In this document: piece after piece, positions 1 to 6,127 of the stretch
Numbering within the stretch: position 1 is the first letter of the stretch
Layout of the letters: each line of letters starts with the position of its first letter
Source: Eubacterium sp. UBA3279
GTDB taxonomy: Bacteria > Bacillota > Clostridia > Lachnospirales > Lachnospiraceae
Assembly: GCA_002361775.1 (NCBI GenBank)
Contig: DETV01000019.1
Location: 1 to 10,570, forward strand
DNA length: 10,570 bases
Direction: 5' to 3'
Program-made: the position numbers and the translations under genes
Notes under the pieces: generated by a model
What the model was told of the DNA's origin: nothing
Seen by the model: the letters and a program-made list of their open reading frames with translations, nothing else
Databases searched by the model: none

Positions 1-1052
1 ATCCTAAAAAAATAGTAGATTCATATGTAAAAGAAGAATTTTTAAAAGATCGATCTAATTTCAGATATAAAAAAGTCAACATATTAATGGGTGCTAATGC
101 TACTGGAAAAACATCTTTTGGTCGTATGTTGATGAAGATATTTAATTTTATGCAAAAAAAACAAGCGGAAAGAATCACAGAAGTAATTTGCGATCATACA
201 AAAGAGGCATCTTTTTCAATGGATTTTATTACTGACAGTTATGAGTTATATAGAATTGTAACTAAAATTTCTCCCAGAAAAGGAGATGAGTATAAAAATT
301 CGGATATTGATGTATGTGTAAAAAAAGTAGAGATTAATGCAAAAGATAGTTATGAAAGTTGTTGTAAACGATTTGACAAAATTGTTTATGAGAAAAAAAA
401 TAATTTTATTGAAGAATTAGAAGTAGTTGAAGGACTGTCCTGGTTATTCGAATATCCATCAGAGAATTTGAAAAAGTATAAAGCACCATCTGAAAATGTT
501 GAAAGATATCTTCAAATTCTTGAAAAAACTTTGAAGGCATTAGATCCTTCAATAAAAAAGGTTGAAAGAATAAAAGGTGTTGAAAACGCATTTGTATTGT
601 GGATGGAAAATCAACCTATTATCATACAAGATGGTCAGATTATTGATACCAATATTTTATCCAGTGGAACAAAAGCAGGAATTGCCATTGCAAATGTAGT
701 TGCATCAATTATTAATGGAGAGAACGGATTTTATTACTGTGATGAAAAGTTTTCTTATATACATAGTGACATTGAAAAGGCATTTTTGGCAGTAATAATT
801 GAAAGTTTAAAAAGCAATGATCAATTATTTTTTACCACACATAATACAGATATTTTAGATTTGCCGTTACCAAAGCACTCCTTTGTTTTTTTGAGAAAAG
901 ATTGTAAAGATTCGTTTCAGCCTATAAAGTGTATTAGTGCTTCAAAATATTTGAAACGGAACACAGATTCTTTGAGGAATGCAGTTGATAATGATTTATT
1001 TTCATCTGCACCCAGTGTAGAGTTGGTATATGAGATAGCCAATTTAATTTAA
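1..1052 (+). CDS. AAA family ATPase (SMC/ABC-like, AAA_15/AAA_21 type), 5' end outside window
   Basis: The reading frame is open from the left edge (first full codon at base 3), so 349 residues are visible and the start lies upstream. The ATG at 87 cannot be the start: it falls inside the beta strand leading into the Walker A loop (residues KVNILM then GANATGKTS, about bases 75-116). Other ATPase landmarks are an ABC-like signature LSSGTKAG (657-680), Walker B FYYCDE with the catalytic Asp-Glu codons at 741-746, and a switch histidine in TTHNTDIL (His codon 840-842). The roughly 180-residue insert between Walker A and the signature is short for an SMC coiled coil. This arrangement fits the single-chain AAA_15/AAA_21 ATPases often found in phage-defence or toxin-antitoxin-like modules with a partner gene; that role is inference. 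The gene is far more AT-rich than genes from 1400 onward, suggesting transfer. The next gene starts 20 bp after its stop, so co-transcription is likely. Confidence 0.85.
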   Translation, partial: PKKIVDSYVKEEFLKDRSNFRYKKVNILMGANATGKTSFGRMLMKIFNFMQKKQAERITEVICDHTKEASFSMDFITDSYELYRIVTKISPRKGDEYKNSDIDVCVKKVEINAKDSYESCCKRFDKIVYEKKNNFIEELEVVEGLSWLFEYPSENLKKYKAPSENVERYLQILEKTLKALDPSIKKVERIKGVENAFVLWMENQPIIIQDGQIIDTNILSSGTKAGIAIANVVASIINGENGFYYCDEKFSYIHSDIEKAFLAVIIESLKSNDQLFFTTHNTDILDLPLPKHSFVFLRKDCKDSFQPIKCISASKYLKRNTDSLRNAVDNDLFSSAPSVELVYEIANLI

Positions 1053-1072
1053 AGACCAAAAGAGGATGATAT

Positions 1073-1351
1073 ATGGGAAAATGCAAATATTATCATTATA
1101 CGGTAAAGGAGGTTATCTGTATTACGCAGGTGAAAAATTTGGAAGACGAATTACTACGTAGCTGTGATGTGAAGCAAATCAAAGAATTGACAGGAAGTAA
1201 ATCAAACAGTAATTACAAACGTGATATGTTGAATGATAGTAATTTTGCAAAAAAACTGCAAAAACATAAGTTTGATATGAGTAAATTCTGGAATACCGTT
1301 GATGAGAGTTATAAAGATATAGGGAACGATGCTTACAAAATAAAACTTTAA
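1073..1351 (+). CDS. Hypothetical protein, 92 aa, partner of the AAA ATPase; possibly a truncated effector
   Basis: The ATG at 1073 has a Shine-Dalgarno AGAGG about 7 bases upstream and follows the ATPase stop by 20 bp, so the two probably share a transcript. The protein is 92 residues, lysine-rich and soluble, with no signal peptide or membrane segment. Residues about 6-18 read like a buried beta strand (YYHYTVKEVICIT). They are followed by an acidic LEDELL motif and a helical, basic segment ending in KHKFDMSKFWN. The strand-then-LEDEL pattern recalls the end of TOPRIM-like domains in partners of AAA ATPases (OLD and PARIS AriB types), but the catalytic part of such a domain is absent. It may therefore be a short genuine partner or what remains after an internal or N-terminal deletion. 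I do not recognise the family securely. Like the ATPase it is AT-rich, and it ends just before a terminator. Confidence 0.6.
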   Translation: MGKCKYYHYTVKEVICITQVKNLEDELLRSCDVKQIKELTGSKSNSNYKRDMLNDSNFAKKLQKHKFDMSKFWNTVDESYKDIGNDAYKIKL

Positions 1352-1358
1352 TTTAAGA

Positions 1359-1397
1359 AAAAAGGAGCCAGGCATAAGCGTGCCAAAGCTCCTTTTT
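1359..1397. terminator. Bidirectional intrinsic terminator between the 92-aa gene and the ROK gene
   Basis: AAAAAGGAGC (1359-1368) is exactly complementary to GCTCCTTTTT (1388-1397), and an inner hairpin GGCA/TGCC (1371-1374 with 1381-1384) sits in the loop. Read on either strand, the stem ends in a T-run, so it can stop both the left-edge operon (plus) and the convergent ROK regulator (minus), whose stop codon is at 1400-1402. Confidence 0.85.
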
Positions 1398-1399
1398 CG

Positions 1400-2533
1400 T
1401 TATACTGATTTAATGAATTTTTCCACATAATGCAGAGCGGCGCCGATAGCAGGTGTATACTGCCCGTGGACGCCCAGAAGAAGATGGGTTTCGTCCATAA
1501 GGAAGGGGGAGGCGCTGTTGATCCGATGTAAAAGATAAGTGATATCTTCTTGGGTAAAATAGGGCGCCAGATAGCCGCTGATGATAAGCGGCGCGTCAAC
1601 GATCATGTTGAGGTTTTTTATGGCAAAGGCCAGATGGTTCAGATAATCTTCCCAGAGTTGTGTAAGCCGGGGGGATTTTTTTTCTCTCAGAAGAGGGAAA
1701 AAATCTTTTGCACTCATACCGGAGGAATGTTCCAGTGCGTTGGCGGAACAGTAGGTTTCCAGACATCCCCGGTTTCCACAGTAGCAGACAGGTCCGTCAG
1801 GATCGATACACATATGCTCTATGGCTCCGCTGTGCATGGAATATCCGTGGTGAATCTGATGGTTGGTGATAACGGCGCCTCCAAGATTTCTGTTTAACAG
1901 TATGACAATAGCGCTGTCCAGTTCTGGATGATTCCACAGTTCCAGAAAAGCGGCAGATTTGGAATCATGCTCCAGATGACAGGGATAAGGAAGATATCTT
2001 GAAAAATCCTCCAGGCGCATTCCTGTATTTTCCATGATATTTCCATAGGTAACCGTTGTCTTGTCAGGAGAAATAATACCCTGAGTGGCAAATGAAATGC
2101 CCAGTATTTTTTCTTCCTCATAAGAATTATCCCGGATAAATGTTTTGATTGTTTCTGCTGCCTGTTCATAATAGGCAGGAGTATTGGAATATGTCAGGGG
2201 AACCGTGTCGGCACAGAGAACATCTCCATATAAATGGACAGCAGTGATGTGGATCATAGTTTTCTGAATTCCCACGCCGATGGCAATACGAAAATCAGGG
2301 ACAATGCGAATCGCCTGTGCTTTTCGTCCGCCAGTGGAATCGAAATAACCGGTCCGCTCAATAAGACCGGCTTCCTCCAGTAGATTTAAATTCTGGCTGA
2401 CAGTGGATAATCCCATTTGAAGATCCTGAACAATCTGTAGTTTGGAAGTTACTTTATTCTTGTAGATATATTGGTAAACCTTTGAACGGTTTATTTTTTT
2501 TAGGTTGATTGTGGTTAATCCTTTTTCACTCAT
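1400..2533 (-). CDS. ROK family transcriptional regulator (NagC/XylR type)
   Basis: Start chosen at 2533 (377 aa, beginning MSEKGLTTIN) because GGGAG lies about 6 bases upstream; an upstream ATG pair near 2572 has no Shine-Dalgarno. Residues about 12-60 form a winged helix-turn-helix (TSKLQIVQDLQMGLSTVSQNL then a wing with GGRK). Residues 80-375 are a ROK sugar-kinase-like fold. The ROK zinc site is intact: His240 with Cys250, Cys252 and Cys257 (CYCGNRGCLET). Catalytic features are degraded: the phosphate-binding DxGxT is IGVGIQKT (85-92), the usual GEIGH is GAIEH (236-240), and ENDxN is EHDSK (188-192). It is thus a regulator, not a kinase. Proteins of this type usually repress a neighbouring sugar gene until a sugar binds. 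It is divergent from the mannitol dehydrogenase-family gene, which is its likely target together with its own promoter; the inducer is unknown. Confidence 0.92.
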   Translation of the reverse strand: MSEKGLTTINLKKINRSKVYQYIYKNKVTSKLQIVQDLQMGLSTVSQNLNLLEEAGLIERTGYFDSTGGRKAQAIRIVPDFRIAIGVGIQKTMIHITAVHLYGDVLCADTVPLTYSNTPAYYEQAAETIKTFIRDNSYEEEKILGISFATQGIISPDKTTVTYGNIMENTGMRLEDFSRYLPYPCHLEHDSKSAAFLELWNHPELDSAIVILLNRNLGGAVITNHQIHHGYSMHSGAIEHMCIDPDGPVCYCGNRGCLETYCSANALEHSSGMSAKDFFPLLREKKSPRLTQLWEDYLNHLAFAIKNLNMIVDAPLIISGYLAPYFTQEDITYLLHRINSASPFLMDETHLLLGVHGQYTPAIGAALHYVEKFIKSV

Positions 2534-2633
2534 AATATGCTCCCGACAGTTCTTTTTCGATGGTAACATCATTTTATTACAGAACTAAAAAAAAAGCAAT
2601 CTTCGCAGGAAGGCAGAAAAATAGACAAAAAGG

Positions 2634-2660
2634 AGAATATAACATTGTACTTTTTGTCAA
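2634..2660 (-). promoter_or_regulatory. Possible promoter of the ROK gene
   Basis: On the minus strand a perfect -35 TTGACA (2655-2660) precedes TATTCT (2634-2639) with a short 15-base spacer. It would give a leader of about 95 bases before the start at 2533. The short spacer makes the exact -10 uncertain. Confidence 0.35.
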
Positions 2661-2679
2661 TGGATTCTTTTAAAAAGAC

Positions 2680-2694
2680 AGTTTATACTAAACT
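2680..2694. promoter_or_regulatory. Candidate ROK operator, perfect 15-bp dyad AGTTTA-TAC-TAAACT
   Basis: AGTTTA (2680-2685) and TAAACT (2689-2694) are exact inverted repeats around a 3-base centre, located between the divergent ROK regulator and dehydrogenase genes. The AGTTT/AAACT half-sites resemble those known for Bacillus XylR, a ROK repressor, although the spacing is shorter. A second inverted pair, TTTATACT (2682-2689) with AGTATAAA (2716-2723), overlaps it and would bracket the dehydrogenase promoter. The operator role is inferred from position and symmetry. Confidence 0.5.
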
Positions 2695-2723
2695 TACAGT
2701 TGAGATATAAGCGTAAGTATAAA
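2694..2723 (+). promoter_or_regulatory. Possible promoter of the mannitol dehydrogenase-family gene
   Basis: TTACAG (2694-2699) and TATAAA (2718-2723) are separated by 18 bases, giving a leader of about 70 bases. An alternative -10, TATACT (2684-2689), lies inside the candidate operator but lacks a good -35. Either choice would be blocked by a repressor bound at 2680-2694. Confidence 0.35.
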
Positions 2724-2801
2724 TCAAAATAGGTCTAAAAAGTGGGGCGGAAAAATTTTCTGTCATCATTTGCCCACGTATCATATGAAGGAGGATACAG
2801 C

Positions 2802-4424
2802 ATGAAGTTAACACTGGATGGAATCAAGAAGAAAGAATTATGGGAAAAGGCCGGAATTCAGCTTCCGGGCTATGAAGTGGAAAAAGTTACAGAGAAAGCA
2901 AGAAAAGAGCCTGGGTGGGTACATTTTGGAATCGGCAATATTTTCCGGGTATTTATCGGAGGGATTGCAGATGGGCTTCTGGAAGAGGGGGCTTTAGATC
3001 GGGGAATTACCTGTGTGGAAACATTTGATTATGATGTGGTGGATAGGATATATCAACCGTATGATAATCTGGGATTGAGCGTGATTCTTCATGGAGATGG
3101 AAGAAGAGAATATAAGGTGCTGGGGTCTATGGCAGAGGCGGTAAAGGCCCAGTCTTCAGATCACGCCCAGTGGAATCGGCTGAAGGAGATTTTTACCGCC
3201 GCTTCTTTACAGATGGTATCTTTTACGATCACAGAAAAAGGATATGCTCTTCACAAAGCGGATGGAACCTGGCTGCCTTTTGTGGAAAAGGATATCCAAA
3301 AAGGACCGGATCAGCCGACGGGGGCAATGGCTGTGCTGACAGCGATGCTTTATGAGAGGTATAAAGCAGGAAAATATCCGATTGCCTTAGTTTCCATGGA
3401 TAACTGTTCAAAAAACGGGGCAAAATTACGGGAATCCGTACTTACCATGACAGAAGAGTGGAAGAAAGCCGGATTTGTGGATGAAGGATTTGGGGAGTAT
3501 GTGAGTGATGAAAAATTGGTATCATTTCCCTGGACTATGATTGATAAAATCACACCCCGTCCCAGTGAGCAGATTGCAAAGGATCTGGAAAATCTGGGAG
3601 TAGAAGATATGCAGCCGGTTATCACTGGAAAGAAAACCTATATTGCTCCTTTTGTAAATGCGGAAAAACCCCAGTATCTTGTCATTGAGGATAATTTTCC
3701 TAACGGACGTCCGGCTCTGGAAAAGGGGTTTGGGGTGTATATGGCGGACAGAGAAACTGTGAATCTGTCAGAACGGATGAAGGTGACCGTATGTCTTAAT
3801 CCGGTTCATTCGGCTACAGGTCCGCTGGGGGTTGCTTTGGGATATGAGTTGTTTGCCCATATGCTGAATACCAATGAAGATATGATGAAAATGGCCCGGA
3901 TGGTAGCTTATGATGAAGGTCTTCCAGTAGTACCGAATCCGGGAATACTTTCTCCAAAAGAATTTGTGGATGAACTTTTTAATGACCGTTTCCCCAATGA
4001 ATATCTGGGAGATACAAACCTTCGTTTGGCAGTTGATGTGTCGCAGATGGTGGGAATCCGATTCGGAGAAACCATTAAGGCATATGTGGAAAAATATAAG
4101 GATGCTTCCCGTCTGACAGCCATTCCACTGGGAATCGCCGGATGGCTTCGTTATATGCTGGCAGTGGATGATGAAGGAAACACCTATGAACTTGCTCCTG
4201 ATCCTATGAATGAGGAAATTCAGGAACAGTTAAAAGACATTGTGGTGGGAAAACCGGAAACATTTACGGATCAGTTAAAACCAATTCTTTCTAATGAACG
4301 TCTGTTTTTTGTTGATCTGTATAATGCAGGTGTGGGAGAGAAGATTGAAAATATGTTCAGAGAAATGATTGCAGGGGTTGGCGCAATCAGAGAAACCGTA
4401 CATAAATACACGGGAGAAAGATAG
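2802..4424 (+). CDS. Mannitol dehydrogenase-family protein, probable D-mannonate oxidoreductase (fructuronate reductase, UxuB-like)
   Basis: Start at 2802 (540 aa) is set by AAGGAGG 7 bases upstream; a longer frame from GTG 2742 has no ribosome site. The enzyme belongs to the polyol-specific long-chain dehydrogenases, cytosolic NAD(P)H-dependent enzymes that interconvert fructuronate/mannonate, tagaturonate/altronate or fructose/mannitol. Visible features are the Rossmann loop FGIGNIFR (42-49), the family motifs TITEKGY (142-148), VSMDNCSKNG (197-206) and PWTMIDKITPRP (243-254), and the catalytic block MKVTVCLNPVHS, giving Lys327, Asn333 and His336. The C-terminal helical domain follows. The 540-residue length fits the clostridial branch usually annotated as mannitol dehydrogenase or fructuronate reductase; the exact substrate cannot be read from sequence, so uxuB is only the best guess. 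It stands alone without other hexuronate genes in view and is probably controlled by the divergent ROK regulator. Confidence 0.9.
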   Translation: MKLTLDGIKKKELWEKAGIQLPGYEVEKVTEKARKEPGWVHFGIGNIFRVFIGGIADGLLEEGALDRGITCVETFDYDVVDRIYQPYDNLGLSVILHGDGRREYKVLGSMAEAVKAQSSDHAQWNRLKEIFTAASLQMVSFTITEKGYALHKADGTWLPFVEKDIQKGPDQPTGAMAVLTAMLYERYKAGKYPIALVSMDNCSKNGAKLRESVLTMTEEWKKAGFVDEGFGEYVSDEKLVSFPWTMIDKITPRPSEQIAKDLENLGVEDMQPVITGKKTYIAPFVNAEKPQYLVIEDNFPNGRPALEKGFGVYMADRETVNLSERMKVTVCLNPVHSATGPLGVALGYELFAHMLNTNEDMMKMARMVAYDEGLPVVPNPGILSPKEFVDELFNDRFPNEYLGDTNLRLAVDVSQMVGIRFGETIKAYVEKYKDASRLTAIPLGIAGWLRYMLAVDDEGNTYELAPDPMNEEIQEQLKDIVVGKPETFTDQLKPILSNERLFFVDLYNAGVGEKIENMFREMIAGVGAIRETVHKYTGER

Positions 4425-4453
4425 AAATAGCGGAATCCCGGATCATATACCCG

Positions 4454-4509
4454 CCACTATTTTTCTGTGAAAACAGGATAAAAAGTTCTGTTTTTAAGAA
4501 AAATAGTGG
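4454..4509. repeat. Large imperfect palindrome between convergent genes (possible bidirectional terminator)
   Basis: CCACTATTTTTCT (4454-4466) pairs exactly with AGAAAAATAGTGG (4497-4509), and inside it AAAACAG (4470-4476) pairs with CTGTTTT (4488-4494). Together they form a 20-bp stem with a 3/2-base internal bulge and an 11-base loop. It lies between the convergent dehydrogenase and acetyltransferase genes. It may end transcription from both sides, but no T-run follows the outer stem on either strand, which is unlike a standard intrinsic terminator. Confidence 0.7.
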
Positions 4510-4550
4510 TGAGTAAAATGGGAAACTATAAAATTTACAACAACAATAGT

Positions 4551-5153
4551 TTATTTTGGCTGTTCGTCAAATCGTCTGTCTTTAAAATAGTATTCGGCAT
4601 CCCGTTCGTTGATTTCCCGATATACTTTGCAGGGACTTCCAAAAGCTACCACATTTGCAGGAATATCTTTAGTAACAACGGATCCTGCGCCAATTACAGA
4701 ATTTTCTCCGATGGTAACGCCAGGAAGGACAATAGTATTTGCGCCAAGCCATACGTTATCTCCGATTACGACGGGGAAAGAATACATACCGTCTCCCCTG
4801 TGATCCGGGTGAATAGGATGACCGGTGGTACTGATGGTTACATTTGGTCCAATGAGTACATTTTTACCAATGGTGATTTTCCAGTCATCAATAAGAGTAA
4901 GATTCATATTTGAATAAGTACCGTCACCGATGGACACGTATTTTCCAACAGCTGCTGTAAGTGGTGGAACGATCCAAACATTTTCTCCTACTTCACCAAA
5001 AATGTCTTTTAAAAGTGCAGCCCGTCCTTCCATATCTTCCGGGGGAAGGGCATTGAACTTCCGGATCAATCCTTTGGCATGAGCCTGGAGTGCCATATTT
5101 TCATCATCATCCTCCCAGATATATCCCTGTTTCATCTTTTCCTGTTCTGTCAT
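4551..5153 (-). CDS. Maltose/galactoside O-acetyltransferase family (LacA/Maa-like hexapeptide acyltransferase)
   Basis: Start at 5153 (200 aa, MTEQEKMKQG) follows GGAGG by 8 bases and matches the usual family N-terminus; upstream in-frame ATGs would add an atypical leader. These enzymes transfer acetyl from acetyl-CoA to a sugar hydroxyl and act as cytosolic trimers. Residues 1-55 are the N-terminal maltose acetyltransferase cap (with ALLKDIFG near the end). Residues 60-180 are left-handed beta-helix hexapeptide repeats (IGKNVLIGPNV, IGDNVWLGANT, IGENSVIGAGS). The catalytic histidine is His112 in TTGHPIHP, equivalent to that of LacA, and FGSPCKVYREI closes the helix as expected. Length is typical. 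The gene is transcribed alone, convergent with the dehydrogenase and divergent from rubrerythrin. The acceptor sugar is unknown; maltose, galactosides or other glycosides are all possible. Confidence 0.9.
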   Translation of the reverse strand: MTEQEKMKQGYIWEDDDENMALQAHAKGLIRKFNALPPEDMEGRAALLKDIFGEVGENVWIVPPLTAAVGKYVSIGDGTYSNMNLTLIDDWKITIGKNVLIGPNVTISTTGHPIHPDHRGDGMYSFPVVIGDNVWLGANTIVLPGVTIGENSVIGAGSVVTKDIPANVVAFGSPCKVYREINERDAEYYFKDRRFDEQPK

Positions 5154-5175
5154 CTTTTCATCCTCCATAAGAAAA

Positions 5176-5181
5176 ATTATA
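5176..5181 (-). promoter_or_regulatory. Possible -10 element of the acetyltransferase gene
   Basis: A consensus TATAAT is present on the minus strand 22 bases upstream of the start codon. This would leave a very short leader just including the Shine-Dalgarno. No convincing -35 lies 17 bases further upstream (only a T-rich run), so this is tentative. Confidence 0.3.
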
Positions 5182-5215
5182 TGTAAAATTCTATCATAAA
5201 AAGAGAGGAAAATCC

Positions 5216-5308
5216 ATGAGTCTTTTTGGTGGAATGTATCTGGGGCTATATTTTCCATTTCACTATACAGGATTTTTATCGCCAATGGTAAAAATATATG
5301 AAAAATAA
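5216..5308 (+). CDS. Possible small protein, 30 aa, upstream of rubrerythrin
   Basis: ATG 5216 is preceded by AGAGAGG (5203-5209) with about 7 bases spacing, a credible ribosome site. The frame encodes 30 mostly hydrophobic and aromatic residues starting MSLFGGMYLGLYFPFHYTG and ends at TAA 5306-5308, 52 bases before the rubrerythrin start. I recognise no family. No clear promoter precedes it, so this may be chance in an AT-rich intergenic region. If real, it would be a small membrane-associated peptide or a leader peptide. Confidence 0.22.
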   Translation: MSLFGGMYLGLYFPFHYTGFLSPMVKIYEK

Positions 5309-5332
5309 TGTGCAAAGTTGGGAAAACTAATG

Positions 5333-5338
5333 TATAAT
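5333..5338 (+). promoter_or_regulatory. -10 element of the rubrerythrin promoter
   Basis: A perfect TATAAT lies 22 bases before the rubrerythrin ATG. The -35 region at the right distance (near TGTGCA, about 5310) is weak, which may mean activator dependence. Transcription would start at about 5345, right at the Shine-Dalgarno, giving a very short leader. Confidence 0.5.
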
Positions 5339-5360
5339 GAAAGAAAAGGAGGCGATTTTT

Positions 5361-5903
5361 ATGGCAAATAATAAATATGCGGGAACAGAAACGGAAAAAA
5401 ATCTGAGAAATGCTTTTTCAGGAGAATCTGAGGCAAGAAATAAGTATACCTATTTTGCTTCAGTGGCAAAAAAAGAAGGATATGAGCAGATTGCAGCAAT
5501 CTTTCAGAAAACAGCAGATAATGAGAAAGAACACGCAAAGATGTGGTTTAAGGAATTACAGGGAATTGGAGATACAGCGGAAAATTTGCTGTCGGCAGCA
5601 TTGGGAGAAAATTATGAATGGACCGATATGTATGCCGGCTTTGCCGAGACAGCAGAAAAAGAAGGTTTTCCGGAGCTGGCAGCAAAATTCCGGTTAGTGG
5701 CCGCAGTGGAAAAGCACCATGAGGAGAGATATCGGGCGTTACTGAAAAATGTGGAAACCGCACAGGTTTTTGAAAAGAGTGAAGTGAAGGTATGGGAGTG
5801 CAGAAATTGCGGACATATTGTAGTGGGAACAAAAGCCCCGGAAATTTGTCCTACCTGTAATCATCCTCAGAGTTATTTTGAGTTGCTGGCAGAGAATTAT
5901 TGA
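5361..5903 (+). CDS. rbr: Rubrerythrin (NADH-linked peroxidase of anaerobes)
   Basis: Start at 5361 (180 aa, MANNKYAGTE) follows GGAGG by 8 bases; the earlier in-frame ATG at 5337 overlaps the -10 box and is excluded. Rubrerythrin reduces hydrogen peroxide to water in the cytoplasm of anaerobes using electrons from rubredoxin or an NADH-rubredoxin reductase. Residues 1-135 are the four-helix ferritin-like domain with diiron ligands visible as Glu22 (SGESEAR), Glu55 and His58 (DNEKEH), Glu96 and Glu99 (ETAE), and Glu117 with His120 (EKHH). Residues 142-180 are a C-terminal rubredoxin-like domain binding one iron through Cys147, Cys150, Cys163 and Cys166 (CRNC, CPTC). All key residues are present and length is typical. 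It is a single-gene transcript closed by a strong terminator. A peroxide-responsive repressor such as PerR often controls this family, but no such site was identified here. Confidence 0.96.
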   Translation: MANNKYAGTETEKNLRNAFSGESEARNKYTYFASVAKKEGYEQIAAIFQKTADNEKEHAKMWFKELQGIGDTAENLLSAALGENYEWTDMYAGFAETAEKEGFPELAAKFRLVAAVEKHHEERYRALLKNVETAQVFEKSEVKVWECRNCGHIVVGTKAPEICPTCNHPQSYFELLAENY

Positions 5904-5951
5904 TTTGTGTACGACCTCTGGTCGGAAAAATGTAAAAAATGTATTTTTAAT

Positions 5952-5988
5952 CAGGCGGTATAGTCCGGTTTAAGGGCTATACCGCCTG
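5952..5988 (+). terminator. Intrinsic terminator after rubrerythrin
   Basis: CAGGCGGTATAG (5952-5963) pairs perfectly with CTATACCGCCTG (5977-5988), and the stem can extend inward by about 3 pairs. It is followed by TTATTT. It lies 48 bases after the rubrerythrin stop. A smaller hairpin, CGACC-TCT-GGTCG (5912-5924), precedes it. Confidence 0.85.
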
Positions 5989-6127
5989 TTATTTATGTGG
6001 GTAAAGGGTGTAATTATTGTACCATACTATTTTTGTCTTAGAAGGATACGATTAAAAAATATAAAATGAACCGTTCTGATCTACCGAGGTAATAGGCTGT
6101 ATGGCGTTGTTAGATTCAGGAGAGTTG

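Noticed and set aside
87..89. ATG 87 as start of the ATPase
   Set aside because: It would remove the beta strand before Walker A. The frame is open to the window edge, so the true start lies upstream.
1081..1170. Alternative frame from ATG 1081 (ends at TAG near 1161) inside the start of the 92-aa gene
   Set aside because: It is short, has no better ribosome site, and the frame from 1073 continues to the terminator.
1550..1897. 115-codon plus-strand frame
   Set aside because: It is a shadow of the ROK gene on the opposite strand, with no independent support.
2742..2801. N-terminal extension of the dehydrogenase from GTG 2742
   Set aside because: No ribosome site precedes it, whereas AAGGAGG is ideally placed before ATG 2802, which gives the family-typical length.
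4506..4913. 135-codon plus-strand frame
   Set aside because: It is antisense to the acetyltransferase gene, has no family similarity and reflects the codon pattern of the opposite strand.
5154..5315. 54-residue N-terminal extension of the acetyltransferase
   Set aside because: The family N-terminus begins at MTEQEKMKQG, which has its own GGAGG. The extension covers the promoter region and has atypical composition.
5337..5360. Upstream ATG 5337 for rubrerythrin
   Set aside because: It overlaps the TATAAT box, so it would precede the transcription start, and the canonical start with GGAGG is at 5361.
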